A DNA stretch of 64,000 nucleotides. Source: Nocardia abscessus NBRC 100374. GTDB taxonomy: Bacteria; Actinomycetota; Actinomycetes; Mycobacteriales; Mycobacteriaceae. Both the position numbers and the translations under genes were made by a program. The stretch lies in contig NZ_BAFP01000064.1 of NCBI RefSeq assembly GCF_000308455.1, forward strand, positions 62,001 through 126,000, read 5' to 3'. This document shows, in pieces, positions 33,985 to 42,730 of this stretch. Each line of letters opens with the position of its first letter. Position 1 is the stretch's first letter. The notes beneath the pieces are model-generated. The model was given only the letters and a program-made list of their open reading frames with translations. It did no database searches and was not told the origin of the DNA.

Positions 33985-35280
33985 TCACGACCGGCCGGCC
34001 GCGTTGGTCGCTTCGACCGATGCCGCGCCGAACCACATGGTGTAGAACATGATCGCCAGCGCACCCAGCGCACCGAGGATCGCAATCGCGAACGGCAACG
34101 GGTACGTCGCCATCTGCACGGCGAAGAAGCGAATGCACAGCAGTACTCCTGCGCAGACCGCGACCCCCACGGCCACGATCCGGACGCGCTGGGGATCCCA
34201 CCCCCGGTCGGGGTCGCGCAGCGCGGATTCGACCGTCAGGCACAACGCCGCGCCCACGACCAGGTCGATGCCGTAGTGGGCGCCGAGGCCGAGTGTCGCG
34301 GTGAGCGTGCACACCAGCCAGAACGCGCCGCCCCAGCGTAACCACACGGGACCGCGGCGAGAGTGGATGAACAACGCCAGCGCCCAGGCGGTGTGCAGGG
34401 ACGGCATGCAGTTGCGCGGGGTGATGCCGTCGAAGCGCAACGCCTCGATCGAGGACGGCACCGCCGGAACGACATTCGGCCACACGTCGGCGATCTCGAA
34501 GCCCAGCCCTTGCGGGCCGTACGCGAGTACCGGCCCCACGACCGGGAAGACCACATACCAGATCGGCCCGACGACGCCGAGCGTCAGGAACGTCCGCACC
34601 AGGTAGTGCCGCGGCCACGCACCGGCGGTCACGCCGCGCAGCTGCCAGGCGGCCACCAGCACCGCCGCCAGGGGAAGCTCGAAGTACACCCAGCGCACCA
34701 CGCCCGACGCGATCGGTCCCGCCGCGTCGAGCGCGCGCCCGACCAGCCACGACGGGCTGCCGAGGGCACGGTCGGCGACTTGCACGTACGGGTCGAGGAC
34801 CAGCGGGCAGGCCCACGCGGTGATGTCCAACCAGATCTCGCTGACCTTGGTCGCCGAGATCAGCAGTGCGCCGAAGGCGATGGCGCGCAACGCGGTACGC
34901 CGTCGCTGTCCGTCCCACCGCGCGAACGCGATCACCGCCAGTGCGGTGAGCACGATGGTCGGGCCGTTGCCGACGGTGAACGGCCGTCCTTCCGCCGCCC
35001 GGATCACCACGAACAGCAGGTCGATGGCGATCGCCGCGGTGACGGCGCCGACGCGTGCGCGCATCGTGATCCCGACCAGAGCCAGCAGAAAGCCCGCCCA
35101 CGGTGTGGTCGCCGACTTCGGCGTGCCCGCATAGTCCCGCAACAGACTGGTCAGCGGTCCGAGCGCCCCGATGTGCGCGGCCATGAACTCGCCGCCGATC
35201 AGCGCGAGCACGATGACGGCGATACCGCACCACACCACCACCGGCCGCAACCGACGCTCGCGGAGCTCTTCGATACCCAC
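33985..35280 (-). CDS. Aur1-like PAP2-family membrane protein
   Basis: About 431 residues with ten or more membrane helices. The C-terminal half has the PAP2/Aur1 motifs NCMPSLHTAWALALF (about residues 281-295, including the Ser-Leu-His) and LGAHYGIDLVVGAAL (about 328-342, His-x3-Asp), as in inositol-phosphotransferase-like enzymes. The N-terminal half is extra. It probably transfers or removes a lipid-linked phosphate group at the membrane. The start is uncertain: the frame is open to 35328, but that would put the BioQ-like operator inside the gene, so the GTG at 35280 or the TTG at 35301 is more likely. Confidence 0.75.
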   Translation of the reverse strand: MGIEELRERRLRPVVVWCGIAVIVLALIGGEFMAAHIGALGPLTSLLRDYAGTPKSATTPWAGFLLALVGITMRARVGAVTAAIAIDLLFVVIRAAEGRPFTVGNGPTIVLTALAVIAFARWDGQRRRTALRAIAFGALLISATKVSEIWLDITAWACPLVLDPYVQVADRALGSPSWLVGRALDAAGPIASGVVRWVYFELPLAAVLVAAWQLRGVTAGAWPRHYLVRTFLTLGVVGPIWYVVFPVVGPVLAYGPQGLGFEIADVWPNVVPAVPSSIEALRFDGITPRNCMPSLHTAWALALFIHSRRGPVWLRWGGAFWLVCTLTATLGLGAHYGIDLVVGAALCLTVESALRDPDRGWDPQRVRIVAVGVAVCAGVLLCIRFFAVQMATYPLPFAIAILGALGALAIMFYTMWFGAASVEATNAAGRS

Positions 35281-35308
35281 ACGCTCGCCCGGTGGGGTCA
35301 AGCTCCCT

Positions 35309-35321
35309 TGAACATCGTTCA
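35309..35321. promoter_or_regulatory. Second BioQ-like operator, before the PAP2 gene
   Basis: TGAACATCGTTCA is a perfect 13-bp palindrome of the same TGAAC-N3-GTTCA form as the site before bioY. It lies just upstream of the likely PAP2 start, which would place this gene under the same regulator as biotin uptake. Only these two copies were seen in the window. Confidence 0.65.
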
Positions 35322-35501
35322 CTAGCACCGAGACATCGTAAACACGACATTAACGACACATGTACGGGGAGATGCCCGAATGCCCCCCTGCCGCGGTGGA
35401 ACGTGGCGCGTACCCGACACGATTGGTCGGATTGCGTTGTCCCTGAGAATGTCTGGTTGCCCCGATCGAAGCGCTGCGCCCCGTCGAGGACCGGTTCTTC
35501 G

Positions 35502-35630
35502 ATGATCGAGCGACTGGTCGAGGAAGAGGAGTTGTGCGCCTCCGAGTCCACGCAGCCCTACTGCACGGACACTCCGCGCGATCCGTCCTTCATCGATGCG
35601 TCGGTACTGACCGGAGCCGGTGAGCGATAG
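35502..35630 (+). CDS. Possible 42-residue peptide
   Basis: A short ORF reading MIERLVEEEELCASESTQPY, then a Cys-Thr-Asp stretch and ending TGAGER. The N-terminal part is acidic and helical like a leader peptide; the rest has Ser, Thr and two Cys. No maturation enzyme lies nearby, so a modified-peptide role is only a thought. GAGGA lies 9 nt upstream, and a terminator hairpin follows immediately. It may instead be a chance ORF. Confidence 0.3.
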   Translation: MIERLVEEEELCASESTQPYCTDTPRDPSFIDASVLTGAGER

Positions 35631-35655
35631 CCCCCGCGGACTCTCCCGCGGGGCT
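35629..35655. terminator. Terminator hairpin before PucR paralogue B
   Basis: AGCCCCCGCGG (35629-35639) pairs with CCGCGGGGCT (35646-35655), one base bulged, loop of 6 nt. It lies 13 nt beyond the stop of the minus-strand PucR gene and directly after the small plus-strand ORF. Confidence 0.6.
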
Positions 35656-35668
35656 CGGCATTCGATGC

Positions 35669-36889
35669 TCAGGTGGTGCGATACGTGCGGGCCACCAGCG
35701 CCGAGCGCAGGTACCACAGGCCCGAGGGCTGGGACGGGTCGAAGCCGGTGAGCTGTCCGATCCGTTTGAGCCGGTAGTCCACCGTGTTGGTGTGCACGTG
35801 TAGCACGCGTGCGGTGCGCTGCCGGTTGAGGTTGTTGGCGATGTGCCGTTGCAGCGTCTCCAGCAGTTCCGGATGCGCGTCCAGCGGGTCCAGCAGCGAG
35901 CCCAGGTATTCGCGGCCGGGCCCCGGCCTGGTCAGCTGGTATTCCAGCGCCAGTTCGTCGAAGCGGTAGAGTCCGGCCACCGCCTCCAAGCGCTGCACCA
36001 TGTCGAGCAGTTCGTGCGCCTGGTCGGCGGCGGTGGGGATCTTCTCGGGGATGGCCTCGACCATGGTCGCGGTGACGCCCACCTGCGCGGCGTGCGACAG
36101 CTGGGTGACCAGGGTGTCCAGCTGGTCGTTGTCCAGATGGCCGGAGGGGATGAGCACCGTGCCGCCGTCGACGCTCAGCAGCGACAGCGCGGCCTCGCCA
36201 CACCGGGTGGCCAGCTCGGCCTGGACCCGGCGCAGTTTCCGGCGCGCGACGACCTTGCCGTCCACCATCGGATTGCGTTCCTCGCGGTGCGGCGGAATCG
36301 CCACCGCCAGAACGGCATACGAGGCAGCGATGGCGATGCCGCATTCCCGAGCCATGGTGGAGGTGCTGTGGCCGCCCAGCAGCGCCGAGGTCAGCGTGTG
36401 CACGGCGGTGTGGTGCTCGCTGACCACCGCGCGCAGCTCGCGGACGTAGGCCATGGAGACCGCCGAGTTGATCATGTCGAGCATCTCGACGACCATCTTG
36501 GCGCCGTCGACGAGGTCGTCGTAGTCCTTCATCGTCGCGCCGGACACCACCAGGTCCAGGCCCATCTTGAAGCCCTCGTGGATCGAGTGGTGGATGGTGT
36601 CGATCGGCACTCCTTCGCGTGCCCACCCCGCGGCGGCGTCACCGAGCCGCTGGAGTTTCTCCGGCAGGTCCTGTCCGTCGAGCATGCTCACCGCCAGCTC
36701 CAGGCAGACGCGGGTGATGGTGGTGACGTCGCCTGCGATGGCGTCACCCGGTAGGGTGCCGCACGGGATGACGTTCTCGACGAAATGCCCGACCATCTGA
36801 CGCGATAGCCCGCGAACGTCCTTCAGCGGGGACGACATCGGCTTGCCTGACAGGGTCAGGCTCTGCCGGGCCGAACTGTCGACGGACAT
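35669..36889 (-). CDS. PucR/CdaR-type regulator with RsbRD-like N-terminus (paralogue B)
   Basis: A 406-residue regulator very similar throughout to the protein at 25166 (shared LKDVRxxSRQMVGHF, PIDTIxHxIHEGFK, AVSEHHTAVHTLTSALLGG, VARRKLRRVQAELA and the final VHTNTVDYRLKRI helix-turn-helix). The ATG at 36889 has AAGGGAG 6 nt upstream. The two genes arose by duplication and may read related signals. Its direct target is unclear; the neighbours are the PAP2 gene and an FkbH-like gene. Confidence 0.82.
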   Translation of the reverse strand: MSVDSSARQSLTLSGKPMSSPLKDVRGLSRQMVGHFVENVIPCGTLPGDAIAGDVTTITRVCLELAVSMLDGQDLPEKLQRLGDAAAGWAREGVPIDTIHHSIHEGFKMGLDLVVSGATMKDYDDLVDGAKMVVEMLDMINSAVSMAYVRELRAVVSEHHTAVHTLTSALLGGHSTSTMARECGIAIAASYAVLAVAIPPHREERNPMVDGKVVARRKLRRVQAELATRCGEAALSLLSVDGGTVLIPSGHLDNDQLDTLVTQLSHAAQVGVTATMVEAIPEKIPTAADQAHELLDMVQRLEAVAGLYRFDELALEYQLTRPGPGREYLGSLLDPLDAHPELLETLQRHIANNLNRQRTARVLHVHTNTVDYRLKRIGQLTGFDPSQPSGLWYLRSALVARTYRTT

Positions 36890-37281
36890 TGGCGACTCCC
36901 TTCCGCCCACGATTGGTGTGCAGCGCATTCACACTAATCGGTCGATGTCTTTTGCGGACCCGATCCACGGGTTCTGTGAGAGCGTGCGAGACCGGTCGGA
37001 ACGAGTTGTGAGCGGTCACAGCAGTTGGACATGTGACCGGTTTTTGATGACAGTTGTCACACTCCGGCCTCGGTGCTACCGACGTGCCGGGCGGCGCCGG
37101 TGCCGGTTCTGTCGTTGCCGCGAGGCGCGGCCGGCATGCCGGTAGGATCACCCGCGCCGGGCGTGGCCATGTAATGCGGGTCTTGTCCGGCACGTGTCGT
37201 GTCCTGGATGGTGTGCAGTGCCCATCCGCCGCGCACGTCACGGCGGAAAGGCAGTGATGACGCAACGATAGGGGCAGGGCG
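36890..37281. other. Divergent intergenic region
   Basis: About 390 bases upstream of both the PucR gene (minus) and the HAD-like gene (plus). TGTGAC (37030-37035) and GTCACA (37055-37060) form an inverted repeat that may be an operator. No ORF in it looks real. Confidence 0.4.
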
Positions 37282-37758
37282 ATGAGACCGGCTCTGAGAT
37301 GTCTTGTCTGGGAACTGGACAACACTTTGTGGGACGGTGCCGTGTGCGACGCGACTGTGGGCGCGTTGCGGCCCGCCGCGCTGCGCACTCTGCGCGTGCT
37401 CAGCGAGCGCGGGATCTGGCATGCCGTCGCCAGCCGCGGTGAGCGGGAGTGGACGCTGGACAAGCTGTACCGGTACGGCGTCTACGAGATGTTCTCGGCC
37501 GTCGAGATCGGCTGGGGCCCCAAGTCTTCGGCGATCACGCGGATCGGGCGCACGCTCGGTCTCGGCCTCGACGCCATCGGTTTCATCGATCACGAGCCGG
37601 TGGAACGCGCCGAAGTGGCGCGCGCGCTGCCCGTCGTGCGCTGTTACGCCGCCCGCAATGCCGACGTGCTGCCGGTACTGCCTGATTTCCGCCCCGTGGT
37701 GCGAACCGGGCCCGCGCCCACGCCGCCGCTCGGTTTCGCCAGGGTGCCCGCGCGCTGA
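37282..37758 (+). CDS. FkbH-like HAD-superfamily protein with altered nucleophile
   Basis: A 158-residue HAD (subclass IIIC/MDP-1 type) protein. Family members begin with a strand ending Asp-x-Asp-x-Thr; here it reads CLVWELDNTLWDG (about residues 8-20), so the first Asp, the phosphorylated nucleophile, is Glu while the second Asp is kept. The later motifs are VASRGEREWTLDKL (motif II Ser) and a Lys-plus-IGFIDHEPVERAE segment (motif IV). It may be catalytically weak or act as a binding protein. A GC-poor, RBS-like GGCAGGG precedes the ATG. Confidence 0.72.
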   Translation: MRPALRCLVWELDNTLWDGAVCDATVGALRPAALRTLRVLSERGIWHAVASRGEREWTLDKLYRYGVYEMFSAVEIGWGPKSSAITRIGRTLGLGLDAIGFIDHEPVERAEVARALPVVRCYAARNADVLPVLPDFRPVVRTGPAPTPPLGFARVPAR

Positions 37759-37922
37759 AACCCGCGGTATTCCCGCGCGCAACCCGCTCCGGGCCGGGGA
37801 ATCCAGCGGCCGCGCAGGAAGCGGACCGAGGCTTCCCAGCCGCGCAGAGATCGCGGGGCGAGCCATATCGTTTCGGTGGACGATACGATATCGGAGAAAT
37901 CGGGCGGCGATAGGTTGTCAGC

Positions 37923-38888
37923 ATGCAGTGCTATGGCGTGACCGCGAGCGATTCCACGTCGTGGACCACGATCGCCAACAGCTTCGTTCCGATGGACTAC
38001 CGGTACGGCGATCCCGACCGGTGGTATTCGGGACTGACGGTCCAGGAATCGGCCGTCTACCGCTTGTTGCGCTGGGAGCAGCGCGGAACCAGCACCTCAT
38101 ACCGCACGCGGACGAACATTCGCCGCGTCTCGTGCGACGACTTCTACTGGGTGGTCGTCCCCGAGCGGGGCGTGTACTCGGTGCGGTATCGCGACGAGGA
38201 GACCTCGGCGCAGCCCGATCAGGCCGCGGTGACCGCCCTGGACGATCTGTGCCAGATACACATCCCGCTGTTGTCGGCCTACGCGATCCAGCTGCCTCGC
38301 GCGGAACTCGACCACCGCGCGGGACCACTGGCCGAGCGCGGCATGACGATCGACCTGAACTCCGGCCTCGGCCGGATCGCCCGGGCCATGATCCGCAGCA
38401 CCCACGCCGAGCAGTCGAACCTCTCCGATCACGAGTTCAACGCGGTCTGCGACCGGATCGCGGAGTTGCTGAGCATGATCTCCCTCGGCGACACCCATCC
38501 GCAGCGGTCCCACCACGCCCAGATCGTCGCTCAGATCCGGCAGTACGTGCGAGCCAACGTCGGCCGGGGCGACGTGCGGCTGCCCGCGGTGGCGCACGCG
38601 CTGGGCTGGTCGCCCCGGCAGTTGCGCGTGGTCCTGCAACAGTCCGGCACCACCTACCGCGACGTGCGGCGCGACGAAGCGCTGCGCGCCGCACGCGATC
38701 TGCTCGAGGATCCCGCGCGGGCGGAGGATCCCATCCGGGAGTTGGCGGTCCGCGCCGGATTCACCCCGGCGTGGTTCTCCGCGGCGTTCAAGGCGCGTTT
38801 CGGCGAGACGCCGCGCGAATTCCGGCGGCGCAGGTCGGCGGAACGCGCCGAGCCGGGCGGTGTGCCGCAGCGGGTGCCGACGTCCTGA
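37923..38888 (+). CDS. AraC-family regulator
   Basis: A 321-residue regulator. The N-terminal part (about residues 1-170) fits the AraC-binding-like domain (TSYRTRTNIRRVSCDDFYWV). The C-terminal pair of helix-turn-helices has LPAVAHALGWSPRQLRVVLQ (about 221-240) and IRELAVRAGFTPAWFSAAFK (about 274-293), with the closing RFGETPREFRRRR. The gene converges on the sigma-factor gene with 17 nt between stops. Confidence 0.85.
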   Translation: MQCYGVTASDSTSWTTIANSFVPMDYRYGDPDRWYSGLTVQESAVYRLLRWEQRGTSTSYRTRTNIRRVSCDDFYWVVVPERGVYSVRYRDEETSAQPDQAAVTALDDLCQIHIPLLSAYAIQLPRAELDHRAGPLAERGMTIDLNSGLGRIARAMIRSTHAEQSNLSDHEFNAVCDRIAELLSMISLGDTHPQRSHHAQIVAQIRQYVRANVGRGDVRLPAVAHALGWSPRQLRVVLQQSGTTYRDVRRDEALRAARDLLEDPARAEDPIRELAVRAGFTPAWFSAAFKARFGETPREFRRRRSAERAEPGGVPQRVPTS

Positions 38889-38905
38889 GTCGAGGCTGAT
38901 CGAAA

Positions 38906-39784
38906 TCAACTGGGCAGCAGGGCGATCGAGAGTTCGCGCAGCCTGGCCGGATCGGCGATCACCCGGTATCCGGCCACTCGGTCGCCGCGCACCGTGACCG
39001 TGAGCGCGAGCAGCAGCCTGCCGTGCGGCGCGACCACGATGCCTGGGTGACCATCCACCAGCGCGAGCGTCGCCACCTGCGAACGCCTGCGCAGCAGCAC
39101 GGTTTCCGCGGCCACCGTCGACGCGCCGCGCACCGTCGTGGCCAGCCCCGGCGGGAGTGCGGCCGCATCGGCGGTCCGGACCACGTCGGGGGCGAGCACG
39201 GCCAGGAGCCGGTCGAGGTCGCCGGTGCGGGCCGCGCCCAGGAACGCGTCGACGACATGTCGCTGTGCGGCGAGTTCCGCGGTACCGGCGGTGTGGTCGC
39301 CGCGGACGCGTTGCCGGGCGCGGCTGGCCAGTTTCTTGGTGGTCGGCGTTGTGCGCCCGACGATCGGCCCGATCCGGTCGAACGGCACCGCGAACAAGTC
39401 GTGCAGGACGAACGCGACTCGTTCGTCGGGGCCGAGCCGGTCCAGCACCACCAGCAGCGCCCGGCCGACCGATTCGATGAGCACCGCCTCGCGTTCCGGT
39501 TCGTTCTCCTCGGCGCCGCCGTCGAGCCGGGACGGGTCATCGAGCGGGTCCTCGCGCCGCGCCGCCCTCGTGCGCAGCATGTCCAGGCAGATCCGGGACA
39601 CGACGGTGGTCAGCCAGCCCGGCAGGTTCCGTACGTCCTCGATGTCGTGGCGAGTCAGCCGCAGCCAAGTCTCCTGCACCGCGTCGTCGGCCTCGGTCGG
39701 TGAGCCGAGCATGCGGTAGGCGACCGCGTGCAGATGGCCGCGCAGGGACTCGAATTCCCGCGCCAACTCGTCGTCGGTGTGCAT
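38906..39784 (-). CDS. ECF41/SigJ-type sigma factor
   Basis: A 292-residue sigma factor: region 2 (about residues 10-75) with YRMLGSPTEADDAVQETWLR, LPGWLTTVVSRICLDMLR, region 4 (about 110-160) with FVLHDLFAVPFDRIGPIVGR, and a SnoaL-like C-terminal domain (about 170-285) ending VIADPARLREL, the position of the ECF41 NPDKL motif. ECF41 factors lack anti-sigma factors and use this domain for control. AAAGGTG precedes the ATG. It is divergent from a DoxX-like gene, its likely target. Confidence 0.82.
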   Translation of the reverse strand: MHTDDELAREFESLRGHLHAVAYRMLGSPTEADDAVQETWLRLTRHDIEDVRNLPGWLTTVVSRICLDMLRTRAARREDPLDDPSRLDGGAEENEPEREAVLIESVGRALLVVLDRLGPDERVAFVLHDLFAVPFDRIGPIVGRTTPTTKKLASRARQRVRGDHTAGTAELAAQRHVVDAFLGAARTGDLDRLLAVLAPDVVRTADAAALPPGLATTVRGASTVAAETVLLRRRSQVATLALVDGHPGIVVAPHGRLLLALTVTVRGDRVAGYRVIADPARLRELSIALLPS

Positions 39785-39889
39785 CGGTCACCTTTCCGCT
39801 TCGTGGTCCGTCATCGAGATGACGGATTCGACAGCGCCCAGGTGACCGAGGTGTGGGCCGGGCGCGACATCTGACAGAAGGGTATTCGT

Positions 39890-40237
39890 ATGGACGTCGC
39901 TTACGTTGTCGCCACAGTGCTCGCGGCCGCGGCCGCGTTGCTCGCGGCAGGCATCGATGTGGTTCGCGCCGAGTGGGTGCGGACGAACATGCGGGGCTCC
40001 GGGATTCCGGAGTCATGGCTGACGCCACTGGCGGTCGTCAAGGCGGTCGGCGGGGCCGGGCTGCTGGTGGGGCTGGCGGTTGCGCCGATCGCAGTGGCCG
40101 CGGCGGCCGGGCTGGTCGTCTACTTCGTCGGTGCGGAGCTGACCCTGCTGCGGGCGCGGCAGTACGCGCATCTCGGTTACCCGCTGCCATTCCTCGCGCT
40201 GGCCGCCGCCTCGCTGGGATTTGCCCTCGCGTCGTAA
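39890..40237 (+). CDS. DoxX-like small membrane protein
   Basis: A 115-residue protein with four membrane helices (about residues 3-22, 45-65, 66-86, 95-114). The segment SWLTPLAVVKAVGGAGLLVG (about 43-62) is typical of DoxX-like proteins, which are linked to thiol or quinone redox chemistry in the membrane. It is divergent from the ECF41-type sigma gene; ECF41 factors often control one neighbouring gene of this sort. An AAGGG site precedes the ATG. No perfect ECF41 promoter (TGTCACA) was found. Confidence 0.75.
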   Translation: MDVAYVVATVLAAAAALLAAGIDVVRAEWVRTNMRGSGIPESWLTPLAVVKAVGGAGLLVGLAVAPIAVAAAAGLVVYFVGAELTLLRARQYAHLGYPLPFLALAAASLGFALAS

Positions 40238-40426
40238 CGGTGCGAGCTGGCTTCACCGCTGCGCGTAGAGCATGAATCGGCGTACGGACCTCCGCTCCGG
40301 ACGGCGCGGAGCCGGGCGGATCCGAGGCAGGTGTCGGTGAGCCCGGACGAAAGCAGGCACTCGTGCGGGCTACGACGCCGGTCGCGGGGTTCAAGCGAAC
40401 CCCCGGCCGCATCGGAGGGCGGACTC

Positions 40427-42013
40427 CTAGCCCGCAAGGATGAACTTGGCCGCCTGCTCGCCGATGAACACCGCGGGCGCGTGCGTGTGGCCGCGGATGA
40501 TGAGCGGCATCACCGAGGCGTCGGCCACTCGGAGTCCCTGCACGCCACGTACTTCCAGCCGGGGCGTCACGACACTGGTGGCGTCGGTGCCCATGCGGCA
40601 GGTGCCGACCGGGTGGTAGAGCGTGTGCGCGTAGGAGTTGAGCGTCAGTTCCAGCACGGCTTCCGGTTCCGCGGGCGCCTGCGGCGGGTAGATCAGCGGG
40701 CCGAGCACCGCCTTCATCGAGGGCTTGGCGGCGATGGCGGCGCATACGCGCAGTCCGGCCATGATCGCGGCGCGGTCGGCACCCGCGCTGTCGGACAGGT
40801 AGCGAGGATCGATGACCGGCTTGGCGGACGGGTCCGGGCCGGACAGGGCGATCCGTCCCCGGCTCTGCGGCCGCAGCAGCACCGTTGCCAGGATGACGCC
40901 GTGTTCGGTCGGGTCCTGGAGTCCCTCGTAGTAGAACGGCGCGGGCGCGAAGACCAGCTCCAGATCGGGGAACTCCAGGTCCGGCCTGCTGCGCACGAAC
41001 CCGTAGGCCTCACCGACGTTCGAGGTGAGCATGCCGCGATGGCGGAGCAGGTAGGCCAGCAGCTGGCGCGGCTTCTCGGCGCCGAACAGCGAGTCGCCCG
41101 CGACGCCGTAGCCCAGGCCCGCGACCAGATGGTCCTGCAGATTCGCTCCCACCTCCGGCGCGTGGTGGCGCACCTCGATGCCGTGGCGGGCCAGTTCGTC
41201 CCGGTCGCCGATGCCCGAGAGCATCAGCAGTTGCGGGCTGTTGATCGCACCGCCGCACAGCACGACCTCGCGCCGCGCGGTCACCGTGTGCGTGCCACCG
41301 CCTCGGCGGTATTCCACGCCGACGGCACGCGTGCCCTCGAACAGCACCCGGGTGGCCAGCGCCTCGCTGCGCACCGTGAGGTTCGGCCTGCGCAGGGCGG
41401 GCCGCAGGTAGGCGTCGGCGGTGCTCCAGCGGCGACCCGCGCGCTGGGTCACCATGGTCTCGCTGAACCCGTCCGGCTGCGGCCGGTTCGGCGGCTCGAC
41501 CTGGTATCCCGCCTCCTCGACCGCGGCCAGATAGGCGGCGGTGAGGCCGCGCGGGCTGCGCTGCCGGGAAACGTGCAGCGGACCCTCGGTGCCTTCGTCG
41601 GGGTACTGGGCGTTCTCCACGCGCTCGATGCGGCGGAACTGCTCGACGGCCGCGGCGAAGCCCCACTCCGCACCCGCCAGCAGCGCCCACTCGTCGTAGT
41701 CCGCCCGGAATCCGCGTACCCACATCATGGCGTTCATCGAGGACGAGCCGCCGAACATCTTGCCGCGCGGCCAGTAGATCTCGCGGTTCTTCAGTTCCGG
41801 CTGCGGCTGGGTGAGGTAATCCCAGTCCACCTCGGAGCGGAAGAGTTTCGCGAACCCGGCGGGAATGTGCGCGAACTTGTTCTTGTCCGGCGGGCCCGCT
41901 TCCAGCAGCGCCACCGTGGTGCCCGGATCGGCGCTGAGCCGCTCGGCCACCACCGCGCCCGCCGATCCCGAGCCGACGACGACGTAGTCCACGGAAAGCT
42001 CACCAGGTTGCAC
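40427..42013 (-). CDS. GMC-family FAD oxidoreductase
   Basis: A 528-residue glucose-methanol-choline oxidoreductase. The FAD motif [18 protein letters not shown] lies at about residues 10-27, the GMC signature [18 protein letters not shown] at about 83-100, the second signature [15 protein letters not shown] at about 247-261, and the catalytic His in [11 protein letters not shown] near 463-473. It oxidises a primary or secondary alcohol. The GTG at 42013 has a GGAG site 8 nt upstream; an upstream GTG (42034) is possible. It lies downstream of the TetR gene and probably belongs to the same catabolic locus. Confidence 0.85.
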   Translation of the reverse strand: MQPGELSVDYVVVGSGSAGAVVAERLSADPGTTVALLEAGPPDKNKFAHIPAGFAKLFRSEVDWDYLTQPQPELKNREIYWPRGKMFGGSSSMNAMMWVRGFRADYDEWALLAGAEWGFAAAVEQFRRIERVENAQYPDEGTEGPLHVSRQRSPRGLTAAYLAAVEEAGYQVEPPNRPQPDGFSETMVTQRAGRRWSTADAYLRPALRRPNLTVRSEALATRVLFEGTRAVGVEYRRGGGTHTVTARREVVLCGGAINSPQLLMLSGIGDRDELARHGIEVRHHAPEVGANLQDHLVAGLGYGVAGDSLFGAEKPRQLLAYLLRHRGMLTSNVGEAYGFVRSRPDLEFPDLELVFAPAPFYYEGLQDPTEHGVILATVLLRPQSRGRIALSGPDPSAKPVIDPRYLSDSAGADRAAIMAGLRVCAAIAAKPSMKAVLGPLIYPPQAPAEPEAVLELTLNSYAHTLYHPVGTCRMGTDATSVVTPRLEVRGVQGLRVADASVMPLIIRGHTHAPAVFIGEQAAKFILAG

Positions 42014-42118
42014 TTTTCCCACTCCGATCTGCACCGACTACGGCAAAGATACGAGCAAGCGCGCGCCGCGTGGCCCGGTTTCGGTTAACCGGCACGAAGT
42101 CGTCCGGCGTCGTCCGAG

Positions 42119-42697
42119 CTACCGCAGGATCAGCAGCGCGGAGGTCTCGATGCGATCGGCGATCTCGGAGTAGGACCCGTAGCCCATGCCCGCGCGCACC
42201 AGCGCGCCCGCGTACAGCAATTCCAGCGATTCGACCACGTCCGGGTCGGGCTCCGGGGCGAGGGCACGGATGATGCGCTTGCGGATCTCGGCCCCGATCC
42301 GGCTGCGCAGATGCTCCACGTCGGGGTCGCGGCCGAGCAGGGCGCTGGTGACCGCGCCGGAGAGCTCCTGCTCGTCGGCCACCAGCATCGCGATGTTCCG
42401 CAGTTCGGCGAGGACCCGGACCGTCGGGTCCTCGTCCTCGCTGACCGGCGACGGCGACGCGACCAACCGCCGCCAGAAGATCTCCGCGACCAAGTGCTCC
42501 TTGGAGGAGAAGTACGTGTACGCCGTGGCCGTCCCGACGCCGGCCGCCGCGGCGACCATCCGGATGGTCATGCCCGCGAAACCTTCCCGCGCAAGCACTT
42601 CCACCGCCGAGCGGGTCAGCTTGTCGACCGTGTCGGCCTGTTTACCGGAGAGCCTGCGGCGGGTCGCCTCGAGAATGACGGAATCGGGTTCGGACAT
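42119..42697 (-). CDS. TetR-family regulator of the catabolic locus
   Basis: A 192-residue TetR regulator: helix-turn-helix in MVAAAAGVGTATAYTYFSSK (about residues 47-66) and a helical ligand domain (about 75-190). The operator-like TCCAGACACATGTCC overlaps its own start codon and recurs in the divergent promoter at 47.96 kb, so autoregulation and control of the aldehyde dehydrogenase/P450 promoter are likely. It is flanked by the GMC and KstD-like genes. Confidence 0.85.
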   Translation of the reverse strand: MSEPDSVILEATRRRLSGKQADTVDKLTRSAVEVLAREGFAGMTIRMVAAAAGVGTATAYTYFSSKEHLVAEIFWRRLVASPSPVSEDEDPTVRVLAELRNIAMLVADEQELSGAVTSALLGRDPDVEHLRSRIGAEIRKRIIRALAPEPDPDVVESLELLYAGALVRAGMGYGSYSEIADRIETSALLILR

Positions 42698-42706
42698 GTG
42701 TCTGGA
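42692..42706 (-). promoter_or_regulatory. TetR-type operator copy 1
   Basis: On the minus strand it reads TCCAGACACATGTCC, identical over 15 nt to 47963-47977. It covers the start codon of the TetR gene. Confidence 0.6.
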
Positions 42707-42730
42707 TCCTACTAGGTGGGTCGGAGCGGT

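Noticed and set aside
42119..42697. The TetR gene as KstR itself
   Set aside because: Length and fold fit TetR generally, but the recognition-helix region does not resemble KstR as I remember it, and its own operator (TCCAGACACATGTCC) differs from the KstR box.
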